From: Datura wrightii
Taxonomy: Eukaryota > Streptophyta > Magnoliopsida > Solanales > Solanaceae
Assembly: GCA_035772735.1 (NCBI GenBank)
Contig: JASDFA010000007.1
Location: 77,139,501 to 77,203,500, forward strand
Length of the DNA: 64,000 nt
Direction: 5' to 3'
The notes under the pieces were generated by a model. The model ran no database searches. It worked only from the letters and a program-made list of their open reading frames with translations, and was not told the origin of the DNA. The stretch's first letter is position 1; every line of letters begins with the position of its first letter. Below are positions 1 through 12,082 of this stretch, piece after piece. The translations under genes were made by a program, and so were the position numbers.

Positions 1-1172
1 GTGACATATTTCCCGATGATGGATTGAGTGACAACATTCTTAAGGGAAAATGCCATGTTGCTTTGAGTCTTTTGTGAAGTTGTTTTGAGAGGAACCACCA
101 AAAAAGAATTTTATTATTGAAATGGAATTTTAAAACAAGGGCATGAAAATAGAAGATAATGAGTAAGTTTTGACACCGTAGCATAGCATTCTTTGTCATA
201 CATTGTAAATTCTTTGCTTGACTTATGATGTTTGGCTGCCTTGATGTCCTAAATTTGATATCTTGTGTTAAGAATGACTCTTGTAGATCCTGTAAGAGTG
301 ATGCCTTGTGTAGTTGAGGAAATTTTTGATGAATTTCATGCTTTACATCTAGTCTAGAACTTGCCCCAAATGTGATTCAGGGCAAAATCCTAGATGTAGT
401 TGCACCAAGAACATGAGTTTAGTCTTTCCTTTGTCTAGTCATTGCACCCATATGCCCTCCATGAGCGTTGATCCTTGTTAGACAATGTTGAGCCTTAGAC
501 CCTTTTCTTTGGAAACCACATTACAAGAGTTAAAACCGTTCTTAATACCTCTATTTGTCCCCCATTCTCCCTAAATTCCAGTGAGAAGATAAGTGATGAA
601 ATGAGGCTTAAAGCCTAAGAAAGAGGGAGTGATAAAAAAATTTGAAAAATGAGGCAAAAGCCTTAGTTTAGGGGTGTTCAAAACAAAGGGGGAAGATAAG
701 AATTATAGTGTGAGGTGAACACCACATTGTGTCAAAATGCACTAAAGTATAAATCAAAAAGAAAAAGATAATTTGTGTGAACCGATGTTTCCTCTTGAGG
801 TGATAAGGTTAGTTGTGAAAGCCAGAGGGGTTATAAGGAGCATTGTTAAAGAAATGAAAGTTATAAACAAACAAAGAAGTGATTGGAAGGAGTTGATGTA
901 AGGTATGTTCACAAAAAGAATAAGGGAGGATCTAGTCACTATAGCCAAATATTTTTCCTACCCTTACCCCAAGCCTACATCATAACTCGCAAGCCCTAAA
1001 TGATTCTACGTGCAACTACTCTACATTAGTGGCAAATTACATGAAGGTCAAGCCTATGGGACAAGTGTACGCATGAAGATTTCTTTTGGGAGAGTGAGTG
1101 TGAGTGTCTCTTCCAAACAATCCCTTGTGCGCATTTAAATATTTACATGACCAAAAGAATAGGGATTCTTAT

Positions 1173-1276
1173 TGTGGTGAGTGGCATCATTCCTCTTTGG
1201 GAACACAAGAGAATTCAGAGTTAATGTGGTGAGTGACATCATTCCTCTTTGGGAACACAAGAGCATTCAGAGTTAA
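1173..1276. repeat. Direct tandem duplication, two 52-bp units
   Basis: Two adjacent near-identical units (1173-1224 and 1225-1276) begin TGTGGTGAGTG and contain TTCCTCTTTGGGAACACAAGAG. They differ at only a few positions, so the duplication is recent relative to the decay of the surrounding element. Confidence 0.9.
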
Positions 1277-1607
1277 GGGAATAAGGCACAAGGAGTGTAA
1301 ACTCTAAGGCAAGCTTTGAATGTGCATTGATTATAACTTGAAATGATATGTGTGTTTCTTCATTAACCAATGCCCTTGTTTTGCTAAATGATTCCTTTCA
1401 TAAGCTTTGCTTGATGGAAAGTGGTACCCTATTTGAAACATCTTTATTTTGGTCTGTTGGGGTATTTTGTTCTCCTTTACAGTAAGCGTGGTGAGTATAT
1501 TTTTGGGTTGTCATAGTTTAGGTGATTGGCGAGGTATAATTATGATTAGAGGTGGCATATTTCTCAATGAATGAGTATTGCATTACTTGAGGACAAACAA
1601 TGATTTA

Positions 1608-1619
1608 AATTTGGGGGTT
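1608..1619 (+). other. Polypurine tract of T3
   Basis: AATTTGGGGGTT immediately precedes the TG start of the LTR. This is the position expected for the plus-strand priming site of an LTR retrotransposon. Confidence 0.65.
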
Positions 1620-3224
1620 TGATGAGTTGGTAATTTACCAACTCATTAGGCTCTAAAACTTGGGTTTTTACTTAGTTCTTGAGTTGATTATATAGATTTT
1701 ATGCCCTTTTTGCTTTTGTTGTGTGCAGATGACTAAATGTGAAGAAAAGAGAAAACATTGAGCAAAAAATGAAGGGAGTGAGAGGAAATCGACGATCCAC
1801 AGGTGAAAATCGATGAAAAGCTGGCCAAGGGTCAAACATCACTGGCTCGAAGGATTAATACTACAGACGATTCACGGATTTCTAGTGGCAATTCACCGGT
1901 CTAGTTGCCAAAAGGCACCCAAAGTTCTAGAAAATAGCTTGAAGAGCCGGCGGCTCATGGATTGGCATTGGTGAAATACCGGGTGAACTGCCGATGTTCA
2001 CTGGAATTTAGTAAAGGCTCAGAAAAGATACCTGGCGGTTGACGGATTAGAACCGGCGAACTGTCGGTGTCTTCTCCGATTCCAGAATGGTGCTCAGGGG
2101 TATAATCATCCAACATGAGAAAAGAGATAAAAAGTGCCCTACTTTTTAGGATATAAATAAAAGAAAAAGTACTTTGTACAGATATGCAGGGCAGAAGGAG
2201 AAATAGAAATAGAGATATTGAGAGAGAGAAAAAACATATATCACATCATTGTTTCCCTTTTTAGCTACAAAACATTCTCTTTGTTGAAGTAGGGAGATTT
2301 TGATTGGTAATTTTTGAAAAAGTACTCTGCTCTATTTCTTCTTTGTATTAGTAAGTTTCAGCTATTGTTGGAGATTATCTTGTGAAGTTGATTTTTCTAC
2401 TCTTGCTATTAAATTCAGTGAAGCTATTGATGAATGTGTTTATGAATTTCTTAATCATAAGTAGCTAAATCATCAACTAGAGGTGTGTGGTGATGAATAC
2501 TTAATAAGATCGGGTATTGCTAGATTCATCTTTATATTGTTCAAATAAGTGTAAATCTATTAAATTCTCTTCAATCTATAAAGGAAGGTCCATTAATTAT
2601 GATATGGGTCTATTTATTCTTGCTTGATTATTGCTTGTAAAAGAATAATTAAGCATTGGGGGAGAACTTAATAGTGGGTATGGATAAGAGATTGTGAAAT
2701 TGGGCTAGAAATAGCTGAAATTACATTCTCATTCCTTATTAGCAGCTAATAGCTAGAAATTAGTGCAGTTGCTAATCCAAATCAAATCGGGTTGAGCTAA
2801 ATCGTGACTAGAGGCTTGACAAAACTCTAGTAAGAGGTAATTAGAAGGATAAAAAGCTGTAATTACACACTTTCTGAGATTATTTTCCTTTGTTGAACTC
2901 ATAAGATGAACTGGCATGTCTCGATCTAGTTAGTATTTCATCTACACCGCACCTCTAGTCTTTCACACTCTTGGTTACAACATAGCTGATCTTGCTGTTT
3001 TATTTCACTAATTCACCCCATACAATTCATTGCAAATTTTAACCCCCCATTTTATTTGTTTTTATATTAAATCTCCATAGTGTATGCTAACATCAATTTC
3101 TCAACCGACACTTATAACAATCATCACCCTAGTCCTCGTGGGATTCGACCCCGGCACTCATCGGGTTACTTGTTTTGATACTTCGGCCGTGTATATTCTT
3201 TGTATGAAGGATATATTTTGGACA
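1620..3224 (+). mobile_element. 3' LTR of T3 (Athila-type)
   Basis: The LTR starts TGATGAGTTGG right after the polypurine tract. It contains a motif array (about 1785-2095), a TATA box (ATATAAATA, 2151-2159) and, near its end, the GTGGGATTCGACCCC block at about 3138-3152 that also marks the U5 end of the Athila-type T1 and T2 LTRs. That block is followed by a small CCCG/CGGG hairpin. The right end is uncertain: I place it at the CA in GGACA (3221-3224) because sequence of opposite orientation follows. Confirming it needs the 5' LTR, which is outside the window. Confidence 0.6.
1785..2095. repeat. Upstream motif array in the T3 LTR
   Basis: Short words built on GGCGAACTG / CCGATG / GACGGATT recur in direct and inverted form, ending about 55 bp before the TATA box. 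Position and style match the arrays of the other LTRs here, although the words differ. Confidence 0.5.
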
Positions 3225-4221
3225 TTATTAGGTGACACCTCTAATCTCCTACTACCCGGAGGCAAGTACTCCTCCTTTGGAGTAGACGATCCGTACATTT
3301 CTCCGTATTTTAGAAATTCCATTCTGCCAAATTTGGGTCAAATCTTCAGTTGACAGTCCATCCTTTTGGAAGACGGTCCTTCCTTCCAACTGTACTTTAC
3401 AGACCCACTTTGCTGGGTTTCTAGAATCTACAGCTGGGAAGGGACGGACAGAGGTGCAGACCGTCTCTCAGATAGACGATCAGTATGTTGTTTCATCTTT
3501 TGATCAGTTTTCTAGCCTAAACTCCTTTCTTCTTTCAAACGCTTGGGTTATTGAAACCTAACATAATAAGGTTAGTTTTTACTTTATTTAACTCCTAAAG
3601 ACATGCAAAATGCTATGAAAAGAAGTAAAGATGTGTCGCTAATCCCCAACACCTTACCTCTTGAGAAAGAACCATGGCTAAGAAAACTCAAAAGGACCCT
3701 AATCTAAGAAAACAATAAATAACAAATGAAAAATCTATACTAAGAAAGAAATAAAATGGATCAACACAAACATTATTAGTCAACTAAAAAATGCATAATT
3801 TGATACAAAACATGAGTTGAAATATCAAACATCAAATTGTACTAGCAAATATGCCGCAAAGGGCCAAATAACATCCACCCCCACTCAAAGACTATGCAAT
3901 ATCCCCAAGGCATGTATAAAAGAAAATGGAAGAACTAGAGTGGTATAAGCTCCCTATAGCACTTAGAATGTGCACTAAAGGTCATCTTGGGGTGCCGCTG
4001 AAGAGCTTGCCTCTATGTCATGAGTTCGGCCCTGAATGTGGAAAATGGAGGCCTCCTTTGGTATCTTGAGTGCCTCAGCCTCTGCAAGGTCCAAGTCTGA
4101 GTCATCCTCCTCCTGGAGGTCTCTCTCTACTAGCTTAATGTACTCCTCTTTTAGCTACCCCCTACTCTTGTCAAGTTGAGAGGCAAGAACGGCTAGCTGC
4201 AATGGAACGAGAGGAAGACTA
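3225..4221 (-). mobile_element. T4: internal fragment of an Athila-type element
   Basis: Read on the minus strand, this holds the end of an ORF (stop at 3975), then about 450 bp of non-coding sequence, then a cluster of GACGGTCC-like words (about 3240-3480). The order ORF, spacer, motif array resembles parts of T2. The left junction with the T3 LTR suggests that T3 inserted here. No target duplication can be tested because the far side is outside the window. Confidence 0.5.
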
Positions 4222-4228
4222 ATCTCGG
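3975..4228 (-). pseudogene. C-terminal remnant of a retrotransposon ORF (acidic tail)
   Basis: The minus-strand reading frame ends in ...SSSAAPQDDL at a TAG (3975-3977). It has an acidic stretch (LQEEDDSDLDLAEAEAL) and one internal TAG, giving about 80 codons of plausible coding sequence. I do not recognise the family with certainty. It may be the tail of the extra 3' ORF common in Athila-type elements, because it precedes a 3' untranslated-like region. It is cut off at its N-terminal side by an LTR fragment. Confidence 0.45.
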
Positions 4229-4845
4229 AAAAGCGCTCGCAAGTGCATGTGAGTAATATAGGACCGCTTGCAAGTGCATGTGAGTAATATAGGATAGTGA
4301 AGTCCCGATTATTGATCCCTCAGAGACTTGTCAAATTACTCGTTTATGGTTAATTCTTTATTTCACTATTCTAACAAAAACAAATATAAATGGGGAATAA
4401 TTTGAAGAATTAAACTACTAAACTTGAAATGAAAATGAACTAATAAACTAAATTTGTTGAAAACTTGTTTGTATTTTAAATGATGATGAAAATCTAGGGA
4501 AAAGGCATTTTTGCTTGAGGTTGAGCTCTCAAGACTTGATTACGGTAGATTAATTCTTCCTAAGGTTGTTAGTTGCAAGTTACTATCCTATTTCTTGCCA
4601 CTCTCCTGAGCATCCAAGAACTATCTCATGAACCCTAATGCCTATATCCTTATGGTCACAAGAGAAATGTGAAATGATGGTTATGCCTACTTATATATCA
4701 ACTAAATAGGGTTGAAGGATATATCCCTATCCTTGTCAACAACTTCTAACCTCCAACCAATGGGCCATAGGGTCTTTGAATTCTTATTTTACATTTACTT
4801 TTAACCCTTTCATTTCCCTCTTCCAAGTTCAACCAAAAGACAACA
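4222..4845 (-). mobile_element. LTR fragment of T4, inserted in the integrase region of B1
   Basis: Read on the minus strand it starts TGTTGTCTTTTGG at 4845, exactly where the integrase of B1 is interrupted. It has a TATA-like box (TATATAAG, about 4690-4697) and ends near a GGGATCAATAATCGGG block resembling the U5 end of the Athila-type LTRs. The LTR end and primer site are missing; an ORF remnant follows directly, so a deletion has joined LTR to coding region. At about 0.6 kb it is the shortest LTR in the window and carries no obvious motif array. Confidence 0.5.
4234..4294. repeat. Tandem duplication of a 30-bp LTR-end unit (period 31)
   Basis: CGCTCGCAAGTGCATGTGAG... (4234-4263) is repeated as CGCTTGCAAGTGCATGTGAG... 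(4265-4294), both ending AATATAGGA. A similar phrase (CGCAAGCG...CAAGTAATATAG) occurs at the same relative place in solo LTR S at 58260-58290. Confidence 0.85.
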
Positions 4846-5793
4846 GATGTAAATGATCATCCCAACTAACCCTGAAATTAATCACACACACTCTCAACAT
4901 ATCCTCAAGAGTCTGAATGGTCCGTTCATCCTGACCATCTATTTGCGAGTGAAAAGTTGTACTAAGTTGACCTGAATACCAAGTCCCATTATAAAATGAT
5001 CTCCAAATTAAAACTAGGAGGTAAACTGAGTACCTTCTATCTATTATGATGGAAAAGGGAACTCTATGCAACTGAACTAACTCTCGAATATACAACTTAG
5101 CATAATCCTCCGCTTAATCGGTAGTCTTGATCGGTAGGAAATGAGCTGCTTTAGTCAACCTATCCACAATCACCCATATGGAGTCATGCTGTCGACGAGT
5201 ATGAGGAAATCCTATAATCAAGTCAACATTGATTTCCTTCCACTTCCAAGTAGGGATACTAATGTCTTGAAGCGCACCTCCAGGTCTTTGATGCTCAACT
5301 TTCACCTGTCGACAATTCGGGCACTTGCCACAAACTCTGCTATGTCCTTCTTAATGTCATTCCACCAATAGACTTCCCGTAGGTCATGGTACATATTGGT
5401 GGCACCTGGATGTATTTGAATATCTAGAACTATGAGCCTCATGCAACATCCGCTCCCTCAAGTCATCAACACCTGGAACACACAAACGACCTTGATGTTG
5501 TAGTACACCATCTCCCCTTGGGAGAAAACCTCCACCTTTTGATTCTGAACTGTCTCCTTTAGCTTTACCAAAATAGGATCCTCATCCTACCTAGCCTTGA
5601 CTTCGGTCACCAAAGAAGATTCTGACCCATTCTGAACAATGACGTCACCATCTGCGGAGTCAACAAGATGAACTCTGCGCAAGACGATACACATCCTTCA
5701 CTAGCTCTTTCCTCTTCTCATTTACATAGGACATATTCTCCATAGAAAGCTCGGTAAGAGCGTCTGCCACCACATTAGAATTGCCTGGATGAT
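4846..5793 (-). pseudogene. B1 pol: integrase and RNase H-integrase linker
   Basis: Minus-strand fragments match integrase of the other elements here: VKVEHQRPGG linker, then D1 in NVDLIIGFP, then SIIIDRR, then the TFHSQIDGQDERTIQTLEDML region with the third catalytic residue. The second catalytic motif (ISDRGTQF elsewhere) reads IIDRRYSV because of a local frame change, so the core is destroyed. The linker to RNase H (SNVVADAL...KELVKDVYRLAQ) lies at about 5660-5793 and stops abruptly at the solo LTR. The C-terminal part is missing on the left. Confidence 0.85.
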
Positions 5794-8381
5794 TGTCACG
5801 ACCCGAATGGAGGCCCGGATCATAGACACAGGACAAGTAACCCCGAGAGACCCCAAGTCGACCCATGGCATAAGCATACAACCAACTCATTCAATAAACA
5901 TGAAGAAAACATAATTATAAACTTAGCGGAAGTCAAACTTAATATAACAACAGGATAAATATCTGAAGTTGAATACACGTCTAAGTCTAATAAGCCTCTA
6001 ATCTGGACAAGCTGATGGGACCCCCAACTAGCTCAACGATACTGAAACTGAAAGGATATCTAAAATAACTAAAGGTTTAGTCCTCGGAAGATGAGGACTC
6101 ACCAAATAAGCAGGTGCTCACTCTGAACAGCGACTACAAATGGGGCTGAACCTGAGAACCAAGTCCTGCATCATGAAACGATGCAACATAGAAAGTATGT
6201 GGTTAGTATGTAGAATGTACCGAGTATACAAGGTAAGTAAAACCGCTCTAGAAACGTAAATCATTTAAAAACATTTCGTGCATATCATAAGCTTTCAAGT
6301 ATAAGTATAAGGGCTACATGCATTCGTTCTGAAATCGAAATCTTATCACAACATGACCATGCTTAGCTTTAAAACATCATGACCGACTTGAATGACTCAA
6401 AGCTGAACATAACATTTATATCAAAAGATGAACAATGAGTCAAACCTTGCTTTTAGAACATGCATGCATAAGGTAATCATCATGAGAAATGAATATGCGA
6501 ATCTGAACGATATAGACAGTGGGAGACTCATCACTTAACCGACATACCACGATAGAGCTTACGTGGTCCTAACTATCACATTCAAGTGGGTAGAGCCGTC
6601 TATAACCTTGCCAGAGAGATGGACGATACCATGATAATGATATCATTCTTAAGGGCCAATCGGGCCAGGGATAGCTCACAAGGGAGGTCTCGATAATATA
6701 ATAGTATTAACCTACGTTGGCGTGTAGTTCTTGGGGCATAGGGTGATCAACCCTTAACCCGCTCTGTGCTAGACTCTTCTCCCAAAATCATGCAATACTA
6801 TCCATCGTATATAACGAAGCTCAACATCGTCTAATGACGAAGCTCAATATCAAATCATGCATAACTCAACATCGTATGAAACGAAGATCAATATTTTCTA
6901 TTGACAAAGCTATATGACGAAATCATGCATAGACTCGACATCATATGAAAATAAAGCTCGACATTATCCTTTGACAAAGCTCAATAATGACATACATTTC
7001 AATTATACATTCATGCATATGAGAATCTTTATTTAGAAACATACCCCAAGCTCAATCATAGGTGGGAGCATCTACTCCAAATCATGTGGTAAGATACATA
7101 TAGAAACATTTAACTCAGCATACCGCAGCTAGAATTTATGAAAAATTTGGGAAAAAACTTCACTTCGAACAATGTGGTAAGCTTATGTTGGGAAATTCAT
7201 CACTTTGAATAATCATGTGGGCATTGTCCAAAGCTTTATCATACTAGGATCTACACATTTTATTTTGAAAACAACATCATAATCATGGGTAGCTTTAGAA
7301 ACATGTTTTTCATCATTAAATCTCAGCATCATCATACATTCAACATTAATCTCTTCTTTCCTGAACTTCTCATCCATGGGCATTTAATTCCATAAGTTAG
7401 AAATCACAATTCTGATTGAAAATAATTTAAAATTTGCCCAAGCTTCACAATTCATCAATATAAATATAGTTTGACCACACCAATGAATAAAGATTGAAGA
7501 ATTATGCAATTGGGTAAAACCCCATACTTGATCATAGACAATTATCACATTTTGATAGAGATTGGGCATGGGTTTGGAAGGAAGAAACCCATTGAAAACC
7601 CTACATACTTGGAAGAGATGATTCTACCACCTCACTGATTGCCCAAAGAGAAATTGGAAGAAAACCCTTTAGAAAAGTCACCTCCTAAATTTTATAAACT
7701 TGCATGCATGGAAGGGATACACTTAGAATAGGTTTTCCCCTACTAAAATCCTCCAAAATGAGCCTTAAACAACGTAATATAGGGCCTTAGGATGAAGGGA
7801 TGACAGAATTACCCTTACTAATTACGCAAAAAAATTGCTCATTGGACCAAACAATGGACGACCCTACGGGTCGTTGGAGGATACCATGACCTGTGGTGTC
7901 TACTCGTGCTTTGCACTGTCTAGGCTAGACCTCAGCTCACACAACGACCTAAACAACGGGCCGTTCAATCCTACAATGTGTCATCCAGTCACCCGTTGTT
8001 TCCTTCATCAACCTAGGCACCTTCTCAAACGACGAGCCTTACCACGACTTGTTACTAGAACCCACGAGTTATGGTCTCATTCCGTCACATACACTGACCA
8101 CCTCACTAAGCTAACAACGGCTGCTCACCACGATCCGTGGTACCTCACAATGGGTCATTGCGTGACCCCTTACATTCCTGAACCTCAAGAGTCGTTACAT
8201 CAACCATTACTTCCACTACCCACCTGAACACCGGAAACCACGACTGCCAACAACTGCTCGTGATTACCTACCACAAGTCATTATACCTCTCATCCTGCAA
8301 CTTCTTTTTTTTTTCCCAACCTTCAGCAGTTTTGCATTTTAGCTTCTCGGGCCTACTCCTAGGCACTCCCGGGGTATTACA
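5794..8381 (-). mobile_element. Solo LTR of a B-type gypsy element, with ATGAT target duplication
   Basis: Begins TGTCACGACCCG and ends GGGGTATTACA, the termini of the B-family LTRs in this orientation. It is flanked by ATGAT at 5789-5793 and 8382-8386. Removing it and one ATGAT restores the continuity of the RNase H region of B1, which proves an insertion. At 2588 bp with no internal region, it is a solo LTR left by recombination between the two LTRs of a full insertion. It contains a motif array (about 7845-8260). The open frames inside it (for example 7835-8227, plus) are array sequence and match no protein I know. Confidence 0.93.
7845..8260. repeat. Motif array in the solo LTR
   Basis: Clustered near-palindromic words of the ACGA(C/G)TCGT type, here drifted (CCACGATCCGTGG, CCACGACTTGT, ACCCACGAGTT), plus an inverted repeat CGACCC/GGGTCG with a 3-bp spacer near 7859. 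Confidence 0.7.
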
Positions 8382-8386
8382 ATGAT

Positions 8387-9871
8387 AAAAGACACTCATA
8401 TCGTAATCTTTAAGAAGCTCCAACCACCTTCTTTGACGTAGATTTAGATCCTTCTGGGTAAACAGGTATTGTAGGATTTTGTGGTCTGTAAACACATCCA
8501 CATGGACCCCGTACAAATAGTGTCACTAAATCTCTAAGGCAAATACTACTGCTGCCAACTCAAGGTTGTGAGTTGGATAGTTCTTTTCATGGACTTTCAA
8601 CTTCTTGGAAGCATAGGCTATAACCTTACTGTGCTGCATTAATATACAACCAAGGCCGATCCTTGAGGCATAACAATATATCACAAACCCATCGGTACCC
8701 TCAGGTAGAGTCAACACTTGTGCTTAGTTGACTCGAATCTTCAACTCTTAGAAGCTTTTCTCACAGGTGTTCGACCATTGAAACTTTACTTTCTTCTGGG
8801 TCAACTTAGCAAACGGTGATGCAATGGATGAAAATCCTTCCATATACCTCCTGTAGTAACCAGCTAAGCCCACGAAACTCCTAATATTCGAAGGACTAAC
8901 TGATCTAGGACAATTCTTCACGACTTCTATCTTTTGAGAATCCACTTGTACACCCTCACTTTACACAACATGACCCAAAAATGCTACTAAGTTTAACCAA
9001 AACTCACACTTGCTAAATTTAGCATACAACTGGTGATCCCTAAGAGTCTGTAGCACCACCTCAAACGAGCGGCATGCTCCTCCTCACTTTGAGAGTATAT
9101 GAGAATGTAGTCTATGAACACAATCAAGAACATGTTCAAATATGGCTTAAACACCCTGTTCGTCAAATCCATAAAAGCTGCAGGGGCATTCGTTAGTCCA
9201 AAAGACATAACTACAAACTCATAATGACCATACCAAGTCCTGAAGGTTGTGTTTGGGATGTCACACTCTCTAACTCTGAGATGATGATATCTGGATCTGA
9301 GGTCTATCTTTGAAAAAAAACTTGGCACCCTAAAGTTGGTCAAATAAGTAATCAATTTTGGGGAGGGGATATCTGTTTTGACAGTGACCTTGTTCAACTG
9401 CCGATAGTCAATGCACATCTGGAGGGAACCATCCTTCTTTCAGACAAAGAGTACTAGTGCACCCCATGGGGATTTGCTAGGTCTGATGGAACCCTTGTCC
9501 AAGAGATCCTTTAACTGCTCCTTCAACTCCTTTAACTCAGTTAGAGCCATTCGATAAGGAGGAATAGATATAGGTTGCGTATCGAGAAGAAGATCGATGC
9601 CAAAGTCTATCTCCCACTCGGGAAGAATTCTCAGTAGATCATCTGGAAACACCTTTGTATATTTGCACACAATAGGAATTGACTGGATAGTCGGGGTTTC
9701 AGATGTAGCATCATTAACCCTAACTAGATGGTACACGCAACCTTTAGAGATCATCTTTCTAGCCTTAAGGTAGGAAATGAAGTGGCCTACTGGCACAGCT
9801 GAACTACCCTTCCACTCTAGGACTGGCTCACTTGAAAATCGGAAATATATGACACGGGTTCTACAGTTCAC
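8387..9871 (-). pseudogene. B1 pol: reverse transcriptase and RNase H
   Basis: Minus-strand blocks in order: the RT N-terminus (LLDTQPISIPPYRMALTELK...), palm motifs (MCIDYRQLNKV; MSFGLTNAPAAFMDL), the active-site box, the connection (YYRRYMEGFSSIASPFAKLTQKKVKFQW) and RNase H (DGFVIYCYASRIGLG; FTDHKILQYLFTQKDLN). The active-site box reads VFIDYILIYS, so the second catalytic aspartate of the xDD motif is tyrosine (codon 9107-9109). A one-base loss near 9060 shifts the frame for everything downstream. The RNase H DAS motif also reads YAS. This pol is dead several times over. Confidence 0.92.
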
Positions 9872-9892
9872 TAAGGAATAACATGCATATAG

Positions 9893-10126
9893 TCAACCCA
9901 TGCCAAAGATAACATCAAAATCTGTCATGGCTAACTCTACTAAATCTGCTGAGGTGACTTTCTGAAGGACTATGACAGGGTAATTTCTATACACCCGTCG
10001 AGCTATAACTGAATCACCAACTGAAGTAGAGACTGAGAAGGGTTCTAATAGGATTTTGGGACAGACTCCGAAACTACTAGCAATATAGGGAATCACAAAA
10101 GATAAAGTATCCCCTGGGTCTAACAA
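9893..10126 (-). pseudogene. B1 pol: aspartic protease
   Basis: Minus-strand ORF with the active-site motif LLDPGDTLSFV (DPG in place of the usual D(S/T)G, as in the related A and B2 copies) and the conserved block VGDSVIARRVYRNYPVIV...LAMTDFDVIFGMG. Retropepsin-type protease that would process the polyprotein. It is in frame with gag upstream and RT downstream, separated only by single stop codons. Confidence 0.85.
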
Positions 10127-10139
10127 TACATATATATCA

Positions 10140-11235
10140 AGGTGGAATACTCATAATGTATCAGTGACCACATCTGATGATGTCTCCTGCTCCTGACGAG
10201 ATGCGAGGACATAAAACTTGTTCTGGCGCTGACCACCACTTGCACTGGTGGATGCACCCTGCTGAGCTGGGCGTGTTGGTACTGCTGCTAAACTGGTAGT
10301 ATGAGTACGACCCCTACCATCACCTTGCCTAGCCAATGGACACTCCTGGTGCCTGTGCTCAGATCTACCACACCCAATACAGATATCTAATCTAATCAAG
10401 CACTCCCCTATGTGATTCTTGCCACACTTCCTGCAGAACGAAAAAGTACACTGTACCTGCAAGCTCCTCTGTCCCCTCAAACCTACTGCTCTGCTCTTCT
10501 GATCACATCGCGATCTAGATGGAGCACTGGCCGATGATGGCACTGGAGCTAGTGACCTCTGATGGGACTACTGATGATGTCCGCCTCCCGACCTCTACTG
10601 GGAGAACCCAAAACTATCATTCCTGGCCCTCTTGGCCTCCCTCTCCCTAAAATGTGCTGCCTCCATCTGTTGGGCATACAAAACCAATTGAGGAAAGTCA
10701 ATGTCCTGATGAAGCATAGAGGTCCTACAATCCTCGACCAGGTAGTCCGCTACTCCATGCACAAACCTACTCACCCGAGCTCTCTGATCAACCAGCATCT
10801 CTAGTGCATATTTGGACAAACAGGTGAACTCTAAAGCATACTGCTGGACTGTCATATTATTCTACCTCAGATTCACAAACTCAGCTGCCTTGATCTCCCT
10901 CATCTCACGGGGAAAGAACCGATCCCGGAATGCTGTGAGGAATTCATCCCAACCAATTGGACCCACTCCAACTGCTCTTCTATCCTTCCACTGTCTGAAC
11001 CAGATATGGGCAACCCCTTTCAACTGATAAGAGGCTAGGTCTGCGCAGTCCTCCCCCGTTACCCCCATAATCTAGGTGATCTTCTGGATCTCATCAATAA
11101 ACTCGTGTGGATCCTCGTCCACCTCGAGGAACTCTGGAGGGTTCATCTTAAGAAAGCCCTTGACTCTAGCCGCTGCCGCATTCCCATTCTGGGGAACATG
11201 CTCTACTACCTGCTGGTTGACCTGGGTGATCAATA
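10140..11235 (-). pseudogene. B1 gag (capsid and zinc-knuckle nucleocapsid)
   Basis: Minus-strand frame carrying the capsid-like region (NPPEFLEVDEDPHEFIDEIQKI, GVAHIWFRQWKDRR, FLTAFRDRFFPREMREIKAAEFVNLR, YALEFTCLSKYALEM) and then an intact CCHC knuckle, CIGCGRSEHRHQEC (C-x2-C-x4-H-x4-C), near 10340-10390. Single in-frame stops interrupt it, but it keeps one frame from 11235 into the protease. The N-terminus is missing: the frame runs into the LTR of B2 at 11236. Confidence 0.9.
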
Positions 11236-12079
11236 TGTCATGACCCCAACGTAGACCCGAAGCGCAACACGGGACAAGAAGCCTCAAGAGACTCCAAGTC
11301 GACCCATGGTAGGAACATATATCTAACTCAATAAAATAAAGCGGAATACTCAACATAATAACAGAGAGGAAGAATAATCATGACATAACATAGGAAATGA
11401 AACACACTTCATACATGAAAGCTAAATACTACATATAGTCTGAAAGCCTCTAGCATATCTGATGGATTGATGGGACAACACCCCCAGCTAACCTGACAGG
11501 TCTGGAAAACTGAACATAAAGGATAACTAATATCAACTGGTCCTCGGGAGATGAGGACTCACCACTGAACTGGATGCTAAATCTGGAAAACGAGCTTATG
11601 ACGGTGTTGGGTCTGAAGGTCGGAGCCTGTATCATAAAATGATATAACATAAAGTATGCAGTCAGTATGTGGAATGTATCGAGTATGCAAGGTAGGTAAA
11701 ACAGACATTAAAAATACATAAAAGTTCATAAGAGTAGGACAACATGCTCATAACATGAATATCATAATGTAACATAAGGCTCAAGGTTTTCAAAAAATTC
11801 ATAAATCAGTCATAATCATAATAATAGGAGAAAAGCTTCATTAAACGTGACTTGAGCCAAAATAATATAAACATGACCATGCATAATCATGAGGAACAAT
11901 GGGAGGACTCATCTTATAACCGATATACTACGATAGAGCTTACGTGGTCCCAACTATCATACTCAAGTGGGTAGAGCCATCCAAAGTCTTGTCGGGGCTA
12001 AGGACGATACCATGATATCGATATCAAGCTCGAGGCCCAATCGGGGCAGGGGATAACTCACAAGGGAGGTCCCAAAGTA

Positions 12080-12082
<3 letters not shown>

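Larger units (their letters stand above)
1..1619 (+). mobile_element. T3: 3' internal region of an Athila-type LTR retrotransposon
   Basis: I see no convincing coding sequence here; the only listed-size reading frame is a short antisense one. The stretch runs directly into a purine-rich tract (GGGGG-containing, 1608-1619) followed by an LTR starting TGATGAG, so it is read as the untranslated 3' part of a plus-strand element whose coding region lies left of the window. The phrase TTGAGGACAAACAATG about 30 bp before the tract resembles the sequence before the 3' LTR in other elements of this window, for example T1 in reverse orientation. Assignment to the Athila lineage rests on the LTR that follows and is inference. 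Confidence 0.6.
4846..11235 (-). mobile_element. B1: truncated Tekay/Del-type gypsy element
   Basis: Minus-strand interior of a chromodomain-lineage Ty3/gypsy element: gag (from 11235), protease, RT, RNase H, integrase (to 4846). It is interrupted by a solo LTR (5794-8381), cut on the left inside integrase by the T4 LTR fragment, and cut on the right inside gag by the LTR of B2 (11236). Gag, protease and the RT start share one reading frame, consistent with a single gag-pol polyprotein. Neither of its own LTRs is in the window. It is the oldest host in the nest. Confidence 0.85.

Noticed and set aside
7835..8227. 130-codon plus-strand ORF
   Set aside because: It lies wholly inside the solo LTR motif array; the open frame is a by-product of the repeated words and resembles no protein I know.
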